In this document: piece by piece, positions 1-5,962 of the stretch
How positions within the stretch are numbered: position 1 is the first letter of the stretch
Layout: each line of letters starts with the position of its first letter
Made by a program: the position numbers and the translations under genes
NCBI GenBank assembly: GCA_023420715.1
Contig: JAEZVR010000047.1
Coordinates: 1 to 5,962 of the forward strand
Length of the DNA stretch: 5,962 nucleotides
Source of the DNA: Bacillota bacterium
GTDB lineage: Bacteria > Bacillota > Clostridia > Saccharofermentanales > Fastidiosipilaceae
Direction of reading: 5' to 3'
Notes under the pieces: model-generated
Seen by the model: only the letters and a program-made list of their open reading frames with translations
The model's database searches: none
Told to the model about the DNA's origin: nothing

Positions 1-762
1 TTAAAATGCTTTAAGTTAAATCGTACAACGAAGCAATTTATGCAGTTCTTCCAAATTTTGAGCGTTCCTACCATTATTGCTGGCGCTTGTTTTGGCAGTG
101 GCTTTTCCCTTTCATTCCCATCGCTGATGAATCCAACAGAGGCTTATATGCCCTTTATGCTGGTTTCGGTCATCATTGGTTTCTTCATGCTGATGATGGG
201 ACTGGGCATTAAGGCCTATATGCTGATTCGTGACGGGGAACCTTTGGCGGCCGTTTACGATGTGCTTTTTTGGTATTTTGCGTTAATCGGTGCCATCGTT
301 TTGATTGTCAGCGGTATGCTCAATTTCCCAAAAATTGTCGGCACAGTCGCGATGATTGCCATGATTGTTGGTCTGGTCGGTCTTTTATTGTTTTCTGCTC
401 GAGAACAAAAGAAGCTTTTCCCGCGTTTGGCCTGGGGACTCTACAATGTCTATGGCATTTCTTCATGGATTGGTGATTTCGTTTCCTATACGCGGATTGC
501 TGCCTTGGCCTTGTCTGGTGCCTTTATCGGCTATGCCGTCAATCTGATCGCAGGTGGGCTCTTGCATTCAGTCATTGGTTTTGTGCCAGCAGTCCTGATT
601 CTTGTTGCATTTCATGCATTTAACTTGTTCTTATCGGCGCTATCTGGTTATGTTCACACCATGCGTTTGGTATACGTCGAATTTTTTGGCAAGTTTTTTA
701 CCGGTGGTGGCAAGCCCTTTAAACGCTTTAGGGCACCGTCCGTTTATTTGGATGTTCAGTAG
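1..762 (+). CDS. ntpI: V-type ATPase subunit I (subunit a), C-terminal part, 5'-truncated by window
   Basis: This is the membrane half of the stator subunit that, with the K ring, forms the ion path of the V-type ATPase. The frame is open from base 1, so the start lies upstream. The ATG at 40 is an internal Met, not a start. The visible 253 residues compare with roughly 650 in the full family, so the cytoplasmic N-terminal part is missing. About six hydrophobic segments can be seen, near visible residues 17-38, 49-75, 83-107, 112-132, 153-186 and 190-233. The segment with SYTRIAALAL carries Arg165 (codon 493-495), which aligns with the essential channel Arg of this family (R735 of yeast Vph1p). 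A second Arg222 (codon 664-666), in HTMRLVYVEFF, matches the conserved Arg of the last helix. The tail GGGKPFKRF is typical of the family end. The product acts in the cytoplasmic membrane. Family identification is very secure; only the edge truncation limits it. Confidence 0.95.
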   Translation, partial: LKCFKLNRTTKQFMQFFQILSVPTIIAGACFGSGFSLSFPSLMNPTEAYMPFMLVSVIIGFFMLMMGLGIKAYMLIRDGEPLAAVYDVLFWYFALIGAIVLIVSGMLNFPKIVGTVAMIAMIVGLVGLLLFSAREQKKLFPRLAWGLYNVYGISSWIGDFVSYTRIAALALSGAFIGYAVNLIAGGLLHSVIGFVPAVLILVAFHAFNLFLSALSGYVHTMRLVYVEFFGKFFTGGGKPFKRFRAPSVYLDVQ

Positions 763-820
763 GTGATCGCAGCCCATAGGCTGTTCACAGGGAATTTAAT
801 CCCAATGATATCGGTTTATC

Positions 821-834
821 AGAGAGGTATCTCT
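821..834 (+). repeat. Short inverted repeat (5-bp stem, 4-base loop)
   Basis: AGAGA (821-825) and TCTCT (830-834) are perfect inverted repeats separated by GGTA. The predicted RNA stem is short and would be weak on its own. It lies 36 bases upstream of the ntpK start, just before the second palindrome. Confidence 0.4.
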
Positions 835-840
835 ATAAAA

Positions 841-852
841 CGTGTATACACG
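841..852. repeat. Perfect 12-base palindrome CGTGTATACACG
   Basis: The sequence reads identically on both strands and is flanked by AAAA on each side. It ends 18 bases before the ntpK ATG. As RNA it can fold only into a four-pair stem (CGTG/CACG) with a TATA loop. As DNA its two-fold symmetry is of the kind a dimeric repressor or activator could bind. No binding protein can be inferred from the sequence, and chance occurrence is not excluded. Confidence 0.4.
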
Positions 853-861
853 AAAAATATT

Positions 862-866
862 GGAGG
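862..866 (+). promoter_or_regulatory. Ribosome-binding site of ntpK
   Basis: GGAGG lies 4 bases before ATG 871. It fixes the start of ntpK there, although the frame is open upstream to a GTG at 763 that directly follows the ntpI stop codon. Confidence 0.8.
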
Positions 867-870
867 CATT

Positions 871-1344
871 ATGGAAAACGTAGGATTTTTAACACAATAC
901 GGTGGTATGATTTTCGGCTTACTCGGTGTTGTATTGGCGGTCTTTTTGGCAGGTTACGGTTCTGCTAAAGGGGTTGGAATGGCTGGTGAAGCAGCCAGTG
1001 CGCTGATTATTGATGAACCTGAAAAGTTTGGTAAAGCATTGGTCCTTCAACTTTTACCTGGTACACAAGGTCTTTATGGTTTTGTTATCGGTATTATGGC
1101 TATGGGGAAATTGGTCACAGATACGAATTTACAAAGTGGTTTAGCGATTCTTCTGGCTTGTCTGCCAATTGCTTTGGTTGGTTTGTTATCTGCTATTGCG
1201 CAGGCAAAAGTTGCGATTGGTGGCTTAAACATTTTGGCAAAAAATGCATCTCAATCCACAAAAGGTATGATTATGGCCATCATGGTTGAAACCTATGCCA
1301 TTCTGTCCTTTGTTATTTCCTTGATGTTGTTGGGTAAAATTTAA
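871..1344 (+). CDS. ntpK: V-type ATPase subunit K (proteolipid, rotor ring c subunit), Na+-type
   Basis: This is the 157-residue membrane proteolipid that forms the rotor ring and carries the transported ion. The length is close to the 156 residues of E. hirae NtpK. It has four hydrophobic helices arranged as two tandem hairpins (about 12-32, 56-80, 88-113, 131-154). The first hairpin carries GSAKGVGMAGEAA (30-42) and LLPGTQGLYGF (61-71). The second has Gln111 in AIAQAKVA and Glu140 in MVETYAIL. By alignment with E. hirae (L61, T64, Q65, Y68, Q110, E139), the full Na+ site is present as Leu62, Thr65, Gln66, Tyr69, Gln111 and Glu140. There is one carboxylate per four-helix subunit, with Gln66 at the matching place in hairpin 1, as usual for V-type rings. 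ATG 871 is chosen because of the GGAGG upstream and the N-terminus expected for the family. The extra 36 codons back to GTG 763 look non-coding. The product works with NtpI in the membrane. Confidence 0.97.
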   Translation: MENVGFLTQYGGMIFGLLGVVLAVFLAGYGSAKGVGMAGEAASALIIDEPEKFGKALVLQLLPGTQGLYGFVIGIMAMGKLVTDTNLQSGLAILLACLPIALVGLLSAIAQAKVAIGGLNILAKNASQSTKGMIMAIMVETYAILSFVISLMLLGKI

Positions 1345-1355
1345 GCACTCAACGC

Positions 1356-1360
1356 GGAGA
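1356..1360 (+). promoter_or_regulatory. Ribosome-binding site of ntpE
   Basis: GGAGA lies 5 bases before ATG 1366, in the 21-base gap after the ntpK stop codon. It supports this start for ntpE. Confidence 0.7.
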
Positions 1361-1365
1361 AAATC

Positions 1366-1926
1366 ATGTCGAATGTAGACAAAATTATCGAAAAAATTCA
1401 GTCGGATGCTCAACAAGAAGCGGCAGATATTTTGCAAGAAGCCCAAGCAAAAGCGGATCAGATTTTGACTGAGGCAGAAGCACAAGCCTATCGAGAAGCC
1501 GAGATCGTCATTGAGCAGGGAAAACAGCAAGCGCGTTTTGATCAAGAACGTCGTGTCGCGAATTTGCAATTGGCCGCCAGAGATCAGGTGCTTGAAGCCC
1601 GGCAAAAGACGCTTGATCGCATCTTTGATCTCGCCAAAGAAAAATTGGCCAACTTGAGCAAGGCGGATATGCAACAGCTTCTTGAGGCTTATTTTGCTCA
1701 TCATCCAGCAGGTGATGATACCTGTTTGTGGGTTGGTGAATCCTATCGAGATTGCGCCCCCTCCGGTGTTCAGACTTTGGTGGATGAGACCATTCAATCA
1801 GGCTTTAAGGTACAGCGTCAGGGCATTATCGAGAATCATGATTTTGCTGAATTGGTTCAATACCTTAAAGATGATTTGATGATGCATATTGTCGAGCAAT
1901 TACAGCAGGTGGTATATGAAGCGTGA
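1366..1926 (+). CDS. ntpE: V-type ATPase subunit E (peripheral stalk)
   Basis: This is the stator-stalk subunit that links the A3B3 head to the membrane subunit I, working as a heterodimer with the small coiled-coil subunit (NtpF in E. hirae), whose gene is not in this window. It has 186 residues. Residues 5 to about 95 are rich in Ala, Glu, Gln and Lys, with no Pro or Gly except Gly52. This is a long helix or coiled coil as expected for E (for example ADILQEAQAKADQIL at 20-34). Residues from about 100 on form the globular head. They end in the family pattern of a basic segment (SGFKVQRQG, 145-153), then a helical region with DFAELVQYLKDDL and the terminal helix. The protein is slightly shorter than many relatives (about 195-205). 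It overlaps ntpC by 11 bases. Sequence conservation in E is low, so the call rests on architecture, the C-terminal pattern and operon position together. Confidence 0.9.
   Translation: MSNVDKIIEKIQSDAQQEAADILQEAQAKADQILTEAEAQAYREAEIVIEQGKQQARFDQERRVANLQLAARDQVLEARQKTLDRIFDLAKEKLANLSKADMQQLLEAYFAHHPAGDDTCLWVGESYRDCAPSGVQTLVDETIQSGFKVQRQGIIENHDFAELVQYLKDDLMMHIVEQLQQVVYEA
1907..1912 (+). promoter_or_regulatory. Ribosome-binding site of ntpC, inside ntpE
   Basis: AGGTGG lies 3 bases before ATG 1916, within the last codons of ntpE. It favours ATG 1916 over the in-frame TTG at 1889, which would give a longer overlap and nine additional residues not expected in the family. Confidence 0.55.
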
Positions 1927-2911
1927 AGATTATATCCATGCCTCGACGCGGGTTCGATTGTTGGAGAAGCTTTTATTGCCGATGAGCACGCTTAAGCGCA
2001 TCGCTCAAGCGACAGATTTTGAAGAGGCTTTTCGACAATTTAAAGAAACGAGCTATGCCAGGTTTTTTCCCTCGCAAGACACTTCACCTTTAAAAGTATT
2101 GCAGCTGGCCCAAGCTCAACTGTACAAGGATTTGCAGGATATTGCACCGCATTGTCCGATCAATCGCTTTATTGCTCAGCCGTTCTTGTATCACAATCTA
2201 AAAGTTTTATTGCGTGAACATTATGGTCAATTCAATGGACGTGATTTGCTAATTCCAGTCCAGGACTTCGATGAAGCTTATTACCGGGGGATTATCGAGT
2301 ATCCGAGTAAAAATCCTCGCCAGACAGATCAGGAAAAGGCTCTTGTGCAGGCGATGATGGCCTATGACGCGACTCATCGCGCACAGGATATCGATATGGT
2401 CATGGATCGTGCGCTAGGCGAAACGCTCAAAAGGCTTGCGGGTGAATCGGATGTTCCTGTTTTGCAGGCATATGTTTTAGATCGCTTGGATTTTGATAAT
2501 TTTTCGATTTTGCTTCGAGCGAAACGTCAGGGCTTGGATGGCCGTCAATTTCTACGCTTGTTAACTGCGAGTGGACATGTGCCGTACGAGATTTGGGTAT
2601 CTCTATTAACAGCTTCAAAAGAAGAGGCCATGAAGTCATTACAAACGAATGGCGCTAGTCAGGCGCTTTGTCTAGCTGCAAAACGTTTTTATGAGAACCA
2701 GGATTTAAGTCAATTGGAGAAGTCCAGAGACGATCACGGCATTCGACAAGCCTTGAATGCTGGAAAAATAACCTATGGGCCTGAAGTGATTTTTGCCTTT
2801 GCTACGCGTCGTTCGACCGAAATCCAAAATTTGCGGATGATCTTGCTCGCTTTACAAAACCATATTGATTCGGCTCGCGTTTTGGAAAGGTTGCGTGATA
2901 TCGATGGATAA
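1916..2911 (+). CDS. ntpC: V-type ATPase subunit C (AC39/d type)
   Basis: This soluble subunit, called d in eukaryotes and C in bacteria and archaea, sits on the rotor ring as a funnel and receives the central shaft (subunits D and F). It has 331 residues, the normal size for the family. It is mainly helical without membrane segments. The N-terminus YIHASTRVRLLEKLLL (6-21) and the C-terminal block with GPEVIFAFATRRSTEIQNLRMI are typical of the vATP-synt_AC39 family. In that family a glycine-proline-glutamate motif precedes a helix ending in an NLR motif. The start at ATG 1916 follows from the near-perfect Shine-Dalgarno sequence and the normal N-terminus. It overlaps ntpE by 11 bases at its 5' end and ntpG by 8 bases at its 3' end (ATGGATAA), which suggests translational coupling. 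Confidence 0.94.
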   Translation: MKREDYIHASTRVRLLEKLLLPMSTLKRIAQATDFEEAFRQFKETSYARFFPSQDTSPLKVLQLAQAQLYKDLQDIAPHCPINRFIAQPFLYHNLKVLLREHYGQFNGRDLLIPVQDFDEAYYRGIIEYPSKNPRQTDQEKALVQAMMAYDATHRAQDIDMVMDRALGETLKRLAGESDVPVLQAYVLDRLDFDNFSILLRAKRQGLDGRQFLRLLTASGHVPYEIWVSLLTASKEEAMKSLQTNGASQALCLAAKRFYENQDLSQLEKSRDDHGIRQALNAGKITYGPEVIFAFATRRSTEIQNLRMILLALQNHIDSARVLERLRDIDG

Positions 2912-3215
2912 TATTGCAGTTGTTGGTGATGCATCTTCTGTTTTGGCTTTTCGTGCCATGGGTGTTGATGTGTTTACACCGGTTGGAGCCGATCAGGTGA
3001 GGCAGGTTGTTGATCAACTGGCAAAACAACAGTATGGTGTTATTTTTTTAACCGAAGAGATGGCTGCGATGATCCCAGAAACCGTTGGACGATATCGCAA
3101 TCAAGTTAAGCCTGCCATTATTCTCATTCCAAATCACAGTGGTTCATTGGGCTTAGGCATGGCAGATATTCAGCAAAATGTCGAAAAAGCGGTTGGAATG
3201 AATATATTTAAGTAA
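2904..3215 (+). CDS. ntpG: V-type ATPase subunit F (central stalk; NtpG in E. hirae)
   Basis: This small central-stalk subunit binds subunit D and turns with it inside the A3B3 head. In E. hirae the gene is ntpG; in archaeal and many bacterial annotations the same protein is AtpF. It has 103 residues, matching the family. The Rossmann-like pattern is visible: first strand IAVVGD (4-9), strand plus motif GVIFLTEEMA (45-54), strand PAIILIPNHSG (70-80), and a C-terminal helix (about 88-100). ATG 2904 overlaps the ntpC stop codon. The nearest Shine-Dalgarno-like run, GGAAAGG (2884-2890), is 13 bases away. Translation is therefore probably coupled to termination of ntpC (inference). The upstream in-frame TTG 2865 and GTG 2895 are not preferred, because they would add residues that do not belong to the family. 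Confidence 0.94.
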   Translation: MDNIAVVGDASSVLAFRAMGVDVFTPVGADQVRQVVDQLAKQQYGVIFLTEEMAAMIPETVGRYRNQVKPAIILIPNHSGSLGLGMADIQQNVEKAVGMNIFK

Positions 3216-3221
3216 GAAAGT

Positions 3222-3226
3222 GGGGA
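3222..3226 (+). promoter_or_regulatory. Weak ribosome-binding site of ntpA
   Basis: GGGGA lies 5 bases before GTG 3232 and is an imperfect Shine-Dalgarno sequence. It overlaps the competing GTG at 3220, which has no recognisable site in front of it. This decides for GTG 3232. Confidence 0.45.
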
Positions 3227-3231
3227 CGCCT

Positions 3232-4992
3232 GTGAAAGAAGGAATCATTACAAAGGTCTCCGGACCTCTGGTGGAAGCCATTGGTATGGAGGATGCCAAT
3301 ATTCATGACGTGGTTGAGGTTTCAACGGATAAGCTCATCGGTGAAATTATTGAAATGCGCAAGGATAAAGCGTCCATTCAGGTGTATGAAGAGACGACAA
3401 GTGTGGGGCCAGGAGAGCCGGTTCAAACAACGGGAGCACCGCTTTCCGTTGAACTGGGTCCGGGCATGCTCGGACAGATTTATGACGGGATTCAACGGCC
3501 GCTCAATGAACTCTACGATGCTTCCGGTGAGTTTATTGCGAGAGGTATCATGGCACCGCCGCTGAATCGTCAGCGCAAATGGTCTTTTGTCGCAACGGCA
3601 AAAGCAGGTGACACCGTTCAACCGGGTGATATTTTGGGAACCGTTCAAGAAACCGATATTGTTACTTTGAAAATTCTAGTTCCATTCGGTATAGAAGGTA
3701 CGATAGACAGTATTGCGTCTGGGGACTATACGGTAACGGAAACGATTGCTACGGTTGGTGGTAAACCGGTGACCTTGATGCAACGCTGGCCAGTTCGCCG
3801 TGGTCGTCCCTATCAATATAAAGTAGATCCAATAAAACCATTGGTGACAGGACAGCGTGTGGTCGATACCTTTTTCCCTGTTGCAAAAGGGGGAACAGCG
3901 GCGATTCCGGGGCCTTTCGGATCTGGAAAGACGGTTATTCAGCATCAACTTGCCAAATGGGCAGATGCCGACGTGATCGTCTACATTGGTTGCGGAGAAC
4001 GCGGTAACGAAATGACGGACGTGTTAAATGAGTTTCCCGAAATCATCGATCCGACCACTGGCAAGTCTTTAATGGAAAAGGTGGTTTTAATTGCCAATAC
4101 ATCGAATATGCCTGTTGCGGCTCGTGAAGCCTCAATTTATACAGGTGTGACGATTGGCGAATACTATCGCGACATGGGTTATTCGGTCGCCCTCATGGCA
4201 GACTCCACATCTCGCTGGGCTGAAGCCTTGCGCGAGATGTCTGGACGGTTGGAAGAAATGCCGGGCGATGAAGGTTATCCCGCTTATTTGGGCTCTCGTG
4301 TGGCAGATTTCTACGAGCGTTCTGGTGTGGTTCAATGCTTGGGTCAGGAAGACCGTGAAGGATCACTGACCATTATTGGTGCTGTTTCGCCACCAGGTGG
4401 CGATTTGTCAGAGCCAGTGACGCAGTCGACACTGCGTATCGTTAAAGTCTTCTGGGATTTGGATTACGCGCTTTCTTATGCACGACATTTTCCTGCCATT
4501 AACTGGTTGTCTTCCTATTCGTTGTATCAAGATAAGATGGATCGCTACATCGACCAAGAACTTGATGCGCCTTTTTCTAAACTGCGTCAAGCGGCAATGT
4601 CGTTATTGCAGGAAGAGGCTAGCTTGCAAGAAATTGTGCGCTTGGTGGGACAAGACACCTTATCTGAGCAGGATCAGCTTAAGCTGTTAACTGCCAAATC
4701 TTTAAGAGAAGATTTTCTACAGCAAAATGCTTTTGATGAGGTGGATACCTATTGTTCATTGGAAAAACAAAATCGGATGTTGGGCTTAATTCTGACCTTC
4801 CATGCGTTAGCAGGAGAAGCCCTGGAACGAGGTGTTTATCTGAAGGAGATTGAGGGGATGTCGGTTCGTCACCAAATCACTCGGATGCGGTTTATTCCAG
4901 AATCTGAATTATCTCGTTTTAAAACGATTGAAGATCAATTGCGTTCTGAATTACAGTCTTTGATTTCGCTGAGGGAGGAAGCGCATGCTTAA
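3232..4992 (+). CDS. ntpA: V-type ATPase catalytic subunit A
   Basis: This catalytic subunit hydrolyses or makes ATP in the A3B3 head (EC 7.2.2.-; Na+-transporting type predicted from NtpK). From GTG 3232 it has 586 residues, close to the 593 of E. hirae NtpA. An N-terminal beta-barrel (about 1-75) is followed by the bulge domain specific to A subunits (about 110-185). The nucleotide domain has the P-loop GPFGSGKT (227-234, codons 3910-3933; Lys233, Thr234), GCGERGNE with catalytic Glu256 and Arg257, the Walker B strand VALMAD (319-324) followed by STSRWAEALRE, and PGDEGYPAYLGSR. The C-terminal helical domain contains LQEEASLQEIVRLVG and REDFLQQNAFD, typical of A. GTG 3232 aligns with the N-terminus of relatives (KVSGPLV starts at residue 8). 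The GTG at 3220 would add four residues and lacks a binding site. The gene follows ntpG by 16 bases and overlaps ntpB by 8. All catalytic residues are intact. Confidence 0.97.
   Translation: MKEGIITKVSGPLVEAIGMEDANIHDVVEVSTDKLIGEIIEMRKDKASIQVYEETTSVGPGEPVQTTGAPLSVELGPGMLGQIYDGIQRPLNELYDASGEFIARGIMAPPLNRQRKWSFVATAKAGDTVQPGDILGTVQETDIVTLKILVPFGIEGTIDSIASGDYTVTETIATVGGKPVTLMQRWPVRRGRPYQYKVDPIKPLVTGQRVVDTFFPVAKGGTAAIPGPFGSGKTVIQHQLAKWADADVIVYIGCGERGNEMTDVLNEFPEIIDPTTGKSLMEKVVLIANTSNMPVAAREASIYTGVTIGEYYRDMGYSVALMADSTSRWAEALREMSGRLEEMPGDEGYPAYLGSRVADFYERSGVVQCLGQEDREGSLTIIGAVSPPGGDLSEPVTQSTLRIVKVFWDLDYALSYARHFPAINWLSSYSLYQDKMDRYIDQELDAPFSKLRQAAMSLLQEEASLQEIVRLVGQDTLSEQDQLKLLTAKSLREDFLQQNAFDEVDTYCSLEKQNRMLGLILTFHALAGEALERGVYLKEIEGMSVRHQITRMRFIPESELSRFKTIEDQLRSELQSLISLREEAHA
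4974..4978 (+). promoter_or_regulatory. Strong ribosome-binding site of ntpB, inside ntpA
   Basis: GGAGG, within GAGGGAGGAA, lies 6 bases before ATG 4985 and overlaps the last codons of ntpA. It sets the ntpB start and should help keep A and B production balanced, since the head needs three of each. Confidence 0.8.
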
Positions 4993-5962
4993 GGAATATC
5001 AAACGGTTCAAGAAATTACTGGTCCGTTGATGCTGGTCACCGGTGTAGAAGGTGTTAAATACGAAGAATTGGTTGAAGTGCAACTACAAAATGGTGAAAA
5101 ACGCCGTGGCAAAGTTTTGGAGGTTGGTACAGATTCAGCCCTTGTTCAGCTCTTTGAAGGTTCGGATGGCATCAATATGAAAGGGACGAAGGTACGTTTT
5201 TTGGGTCGTCCTCAGGAATTGGGTGTGTCTGAAGATATGATTGGCCGCGTCTTTAATGGGATGGGTCATCCAATTGATCAGGGACCGCAGATTATTCCTG
5301 ACCAACGCAGAAACATCAATGGTTTGCCCATTAATCCATTTGCACGCTTGTATCCGTCTGAATTTATTCAAACGGGTGTATCGGTTATTGATGGCTTAAA
5401 TACGTTGGTGCGCGGTCAGAAACTGCCCATTTTTTCTGGGAATGGGCTGCCCCACAACCAATTGGCCGCACAAATTGCGCGTCAAGCTCGAGTTTTAGGC
5501 TCTGGCGAGAAATTTGCGGTCGTTTTTGCAGCTATGGGAATTACCTTTGAGGAAGCCCAATACTTTATCAATGATTTTAAGGAAAGCGGTGCCATTGATC
5601 GTGCGGTTTTATTCATGAATTTGGCAAATGATCCGACCATTGAACGGGTTTCCACACCGCGTATGGCCCTAACCGCTGCAGAATATCTGGCTTTTGAAAA
5701 AGGTATGCATGTTTTGGTGATCATGACCGATATGACGAACTATGCTGATGCCTTGCGCGAGGTCTCTGCGGCACGCAAAGAGGTTCCAGGACGCCGTGGT
5801 TATCCCGGATACCTTTATACCGATTTGTCTCAATTATATGAAAGAGCTGGACGGGTGAAAGGCAAGCCAGGATCGATCACCCAAATTCCGATCTTAACGA
5901 TGCCAGAAGATGACATTACCCATCCGATTCCAGATTTAACAGGCTATATTACCGAGGGTCAG
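4985..5962 (+). CDS. ntpB: V-type ATPase subunit B, 3'-truncated by window
   Basis: This is the non-catalytic nucleotide-binding subunit of the A3B3 head. The frame runs open from ATG 4985 to the window edge, giving 326 residues of about 460. The N-terminal beta-barrel (1-75) starts with the family pattern EITGPLMLVTGVEGV. GVSVIDGLNTLVRGQKLPIFS (131-151) leads into the degenerate P-loop SGNGLPHN (151-158). This lacks the GKT of the catalytic subunit, as is normal for B. Further family blocks are ERVSTPRMALTAAEYLAFE (220-238), MTDMTNYADALRE (247-259), VPGRRGYPGYLYTDL (267-281), and TQIPILTMPEDD (299-310), followed by DLTGYITEGQ at the edge. The Arg finger, which lies further downstream in the family, is not in the window. 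The start overlaps the ntpA stop by 8 bases (ATGCTTAA). No frameshift is seen. Subunit D would be expected to follow. Confidence 0.97.
   Translation, partial: MLKEYQTVQEITGPLMLVTGVEGVKYEELVEVQLQNGEKRRGKVLEVGTDSALVQLFEGSDGINMKGTKVRFLGRPQELGVSEDMIGRVFNGMGHPIDQGPQIIPDQRRNINGLPINPFARLYPSEFIQTGVSVIDGLNTLVRGQKLPIFSGNGLPHNQLAAQIARQARVLGSGEKFAVVFAAMGITFEEAQYFINDFKESGAIDRAVLFMNLANDPTIERVSTPRMALTAAEYLAFEKGMHVLVIMTDMTNYADALREVSAARKEVPGRRGYPGYLYTDLSQLYERAGRVKGKPGSITQIPILTMPEDDITHPIPDLTGYITEGQ

Larger units (their letters stand above)
763..870 (+). promoter_or_regulatory. ntpI-ntpK intergenic leader with small dyads
   Basis: This 108-base gap is by far the longest in an operon whose other gaps are 21 or 16 bases, or overlaps. 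It contains a short hairpin (AGAGA-GGTA-TCTCT, 821-834), a perfect 12-base palindrome (841-852), a weak GGGA/TCCC dyad (790-803), an A-rich stretch, and the ntpK ribosome-binding site. There is no T-run after either dyad, so a normal intrinsic terminator is unlikely. A regulatory or RNA-processing role that raises expression of the multi-copy ring subunit is possible, but this is inference. No convincing promoter was found. Confidence 0.35.

Noticed and set aside
811..839. Possible promoter with TATAAA (834-839) before ntpK
   Set aside because: No acceptable -35 element is found at 16-18 bases spacing (TCGGTT at 811-816 is poor), so an internal promoter is not supported.
821..852. Terminator between ntpI and ntpK
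   Set aside because: The stems are only 4-5 bp and are followed by A-rich rather than T-rich sequence.
763..870. N-terminal extension of ntpK from GTG 763
   Set aside because: The frame is open, but the GTG has no binding site, the 36 extra residues do not fit the proteolipid family, and GGAGG before ATG 871 marks the real start.
1698..1718. Hairpin inside ntpE (TCATCATCC with GGTGATGA, loop AGCA, one bulged T)
   Set aside because: It lies within well-supported coding sequence for the head domain and arises from His/Asp codons. Nothing shows that it has a role.
1225..1797. 190-codon open frame on the minus strand
   Set aside because: It lies opposite the end of ntpK and most of ntpE. Its composition is that of a shadow frame (rich in Phe, Leu, Ile, Cys and Asn), it has no binding site, and it resembles no family I know. 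ntpE on the plus strand is well supported.
3910..3933. GPFGSGKT instead of GPFGAGKT in NtpA
   Set aside because: Ser at this position is common in A subunits of archaeal and some bacterial enzymes, and the key Lys and Thr are intact.
5435..5458. Missing GKT in the P-loop-like segment of NtpB (SGNGLPHN)
   Set aside because: B subunits of V-type ATPases normally have a degenerate P-loop here, so this is not a defect.

Overview
The window is a single plus-strand stretch of an operon encoding a V-type (V/A-type) rotary ATPase. The gene order is ntpI-ntpK-ntpE-ntpC-ntpG-ntpA-ntpB. Here ntpG is the F-subunit gene, named as in Enterococcus hirae. The order matches the core of the E. hirae ntp operon (ntpFIKECGABDHJ, from established knowledge). 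Both ends are cut by the window: ntpI lacks its start and ntpB lacks its 3' end. The five genes between are complete and show no frameshift.

The gene set and order, the good Shine-Dalgarno sites, the modest GC content, the standard use of TGA as a stop, and an NtpK very like the E. hirae protein suggest a bacterium of the Bacillota (Firmicutes), probably an anaerobe or fermenter. This is inference, and I cannot name a genus. No rRNA, tRNA, mobile element, CRISPR array or terminator is visible.

Layout: positions 1-762 encode the C-terminal membrane half of subunit a/I (NtpI), the stator half of the ion channel. A 108-base gap (763-870) holds two small dyads and the ribosome-binding site of ntpK. 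Positions 871-1344 encode the proteolipid of the rotor ring. From 1366 the genes are packed: peripheral-stalk subunit E, subunit C (the link from ring to central shaft), subunit F (central stalk), catalytic subunit A, and nucleotide-binding subunit B. Three junctions overlap (E/C by 11 bases, C/G by 8, A/B by 8), which suggests translational coupling.

Together the products form the A3B3 head, part of the shaft (F and C), a peripheral stalk component (E), and the membrane motor (I plus the K ring). Subunit D and the second peripheral-stalk component (NtpF in E. hirae) are not in the window and would be expected downstream and upstream. All residues known to bind Na+ in E. hirae NtpK are present here, so the enzyme is predicted to move Na+ rather than H+. 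I do not see a new type of system. The points most worth a second look are the Na+ signature and the structured gap just before ntpK.
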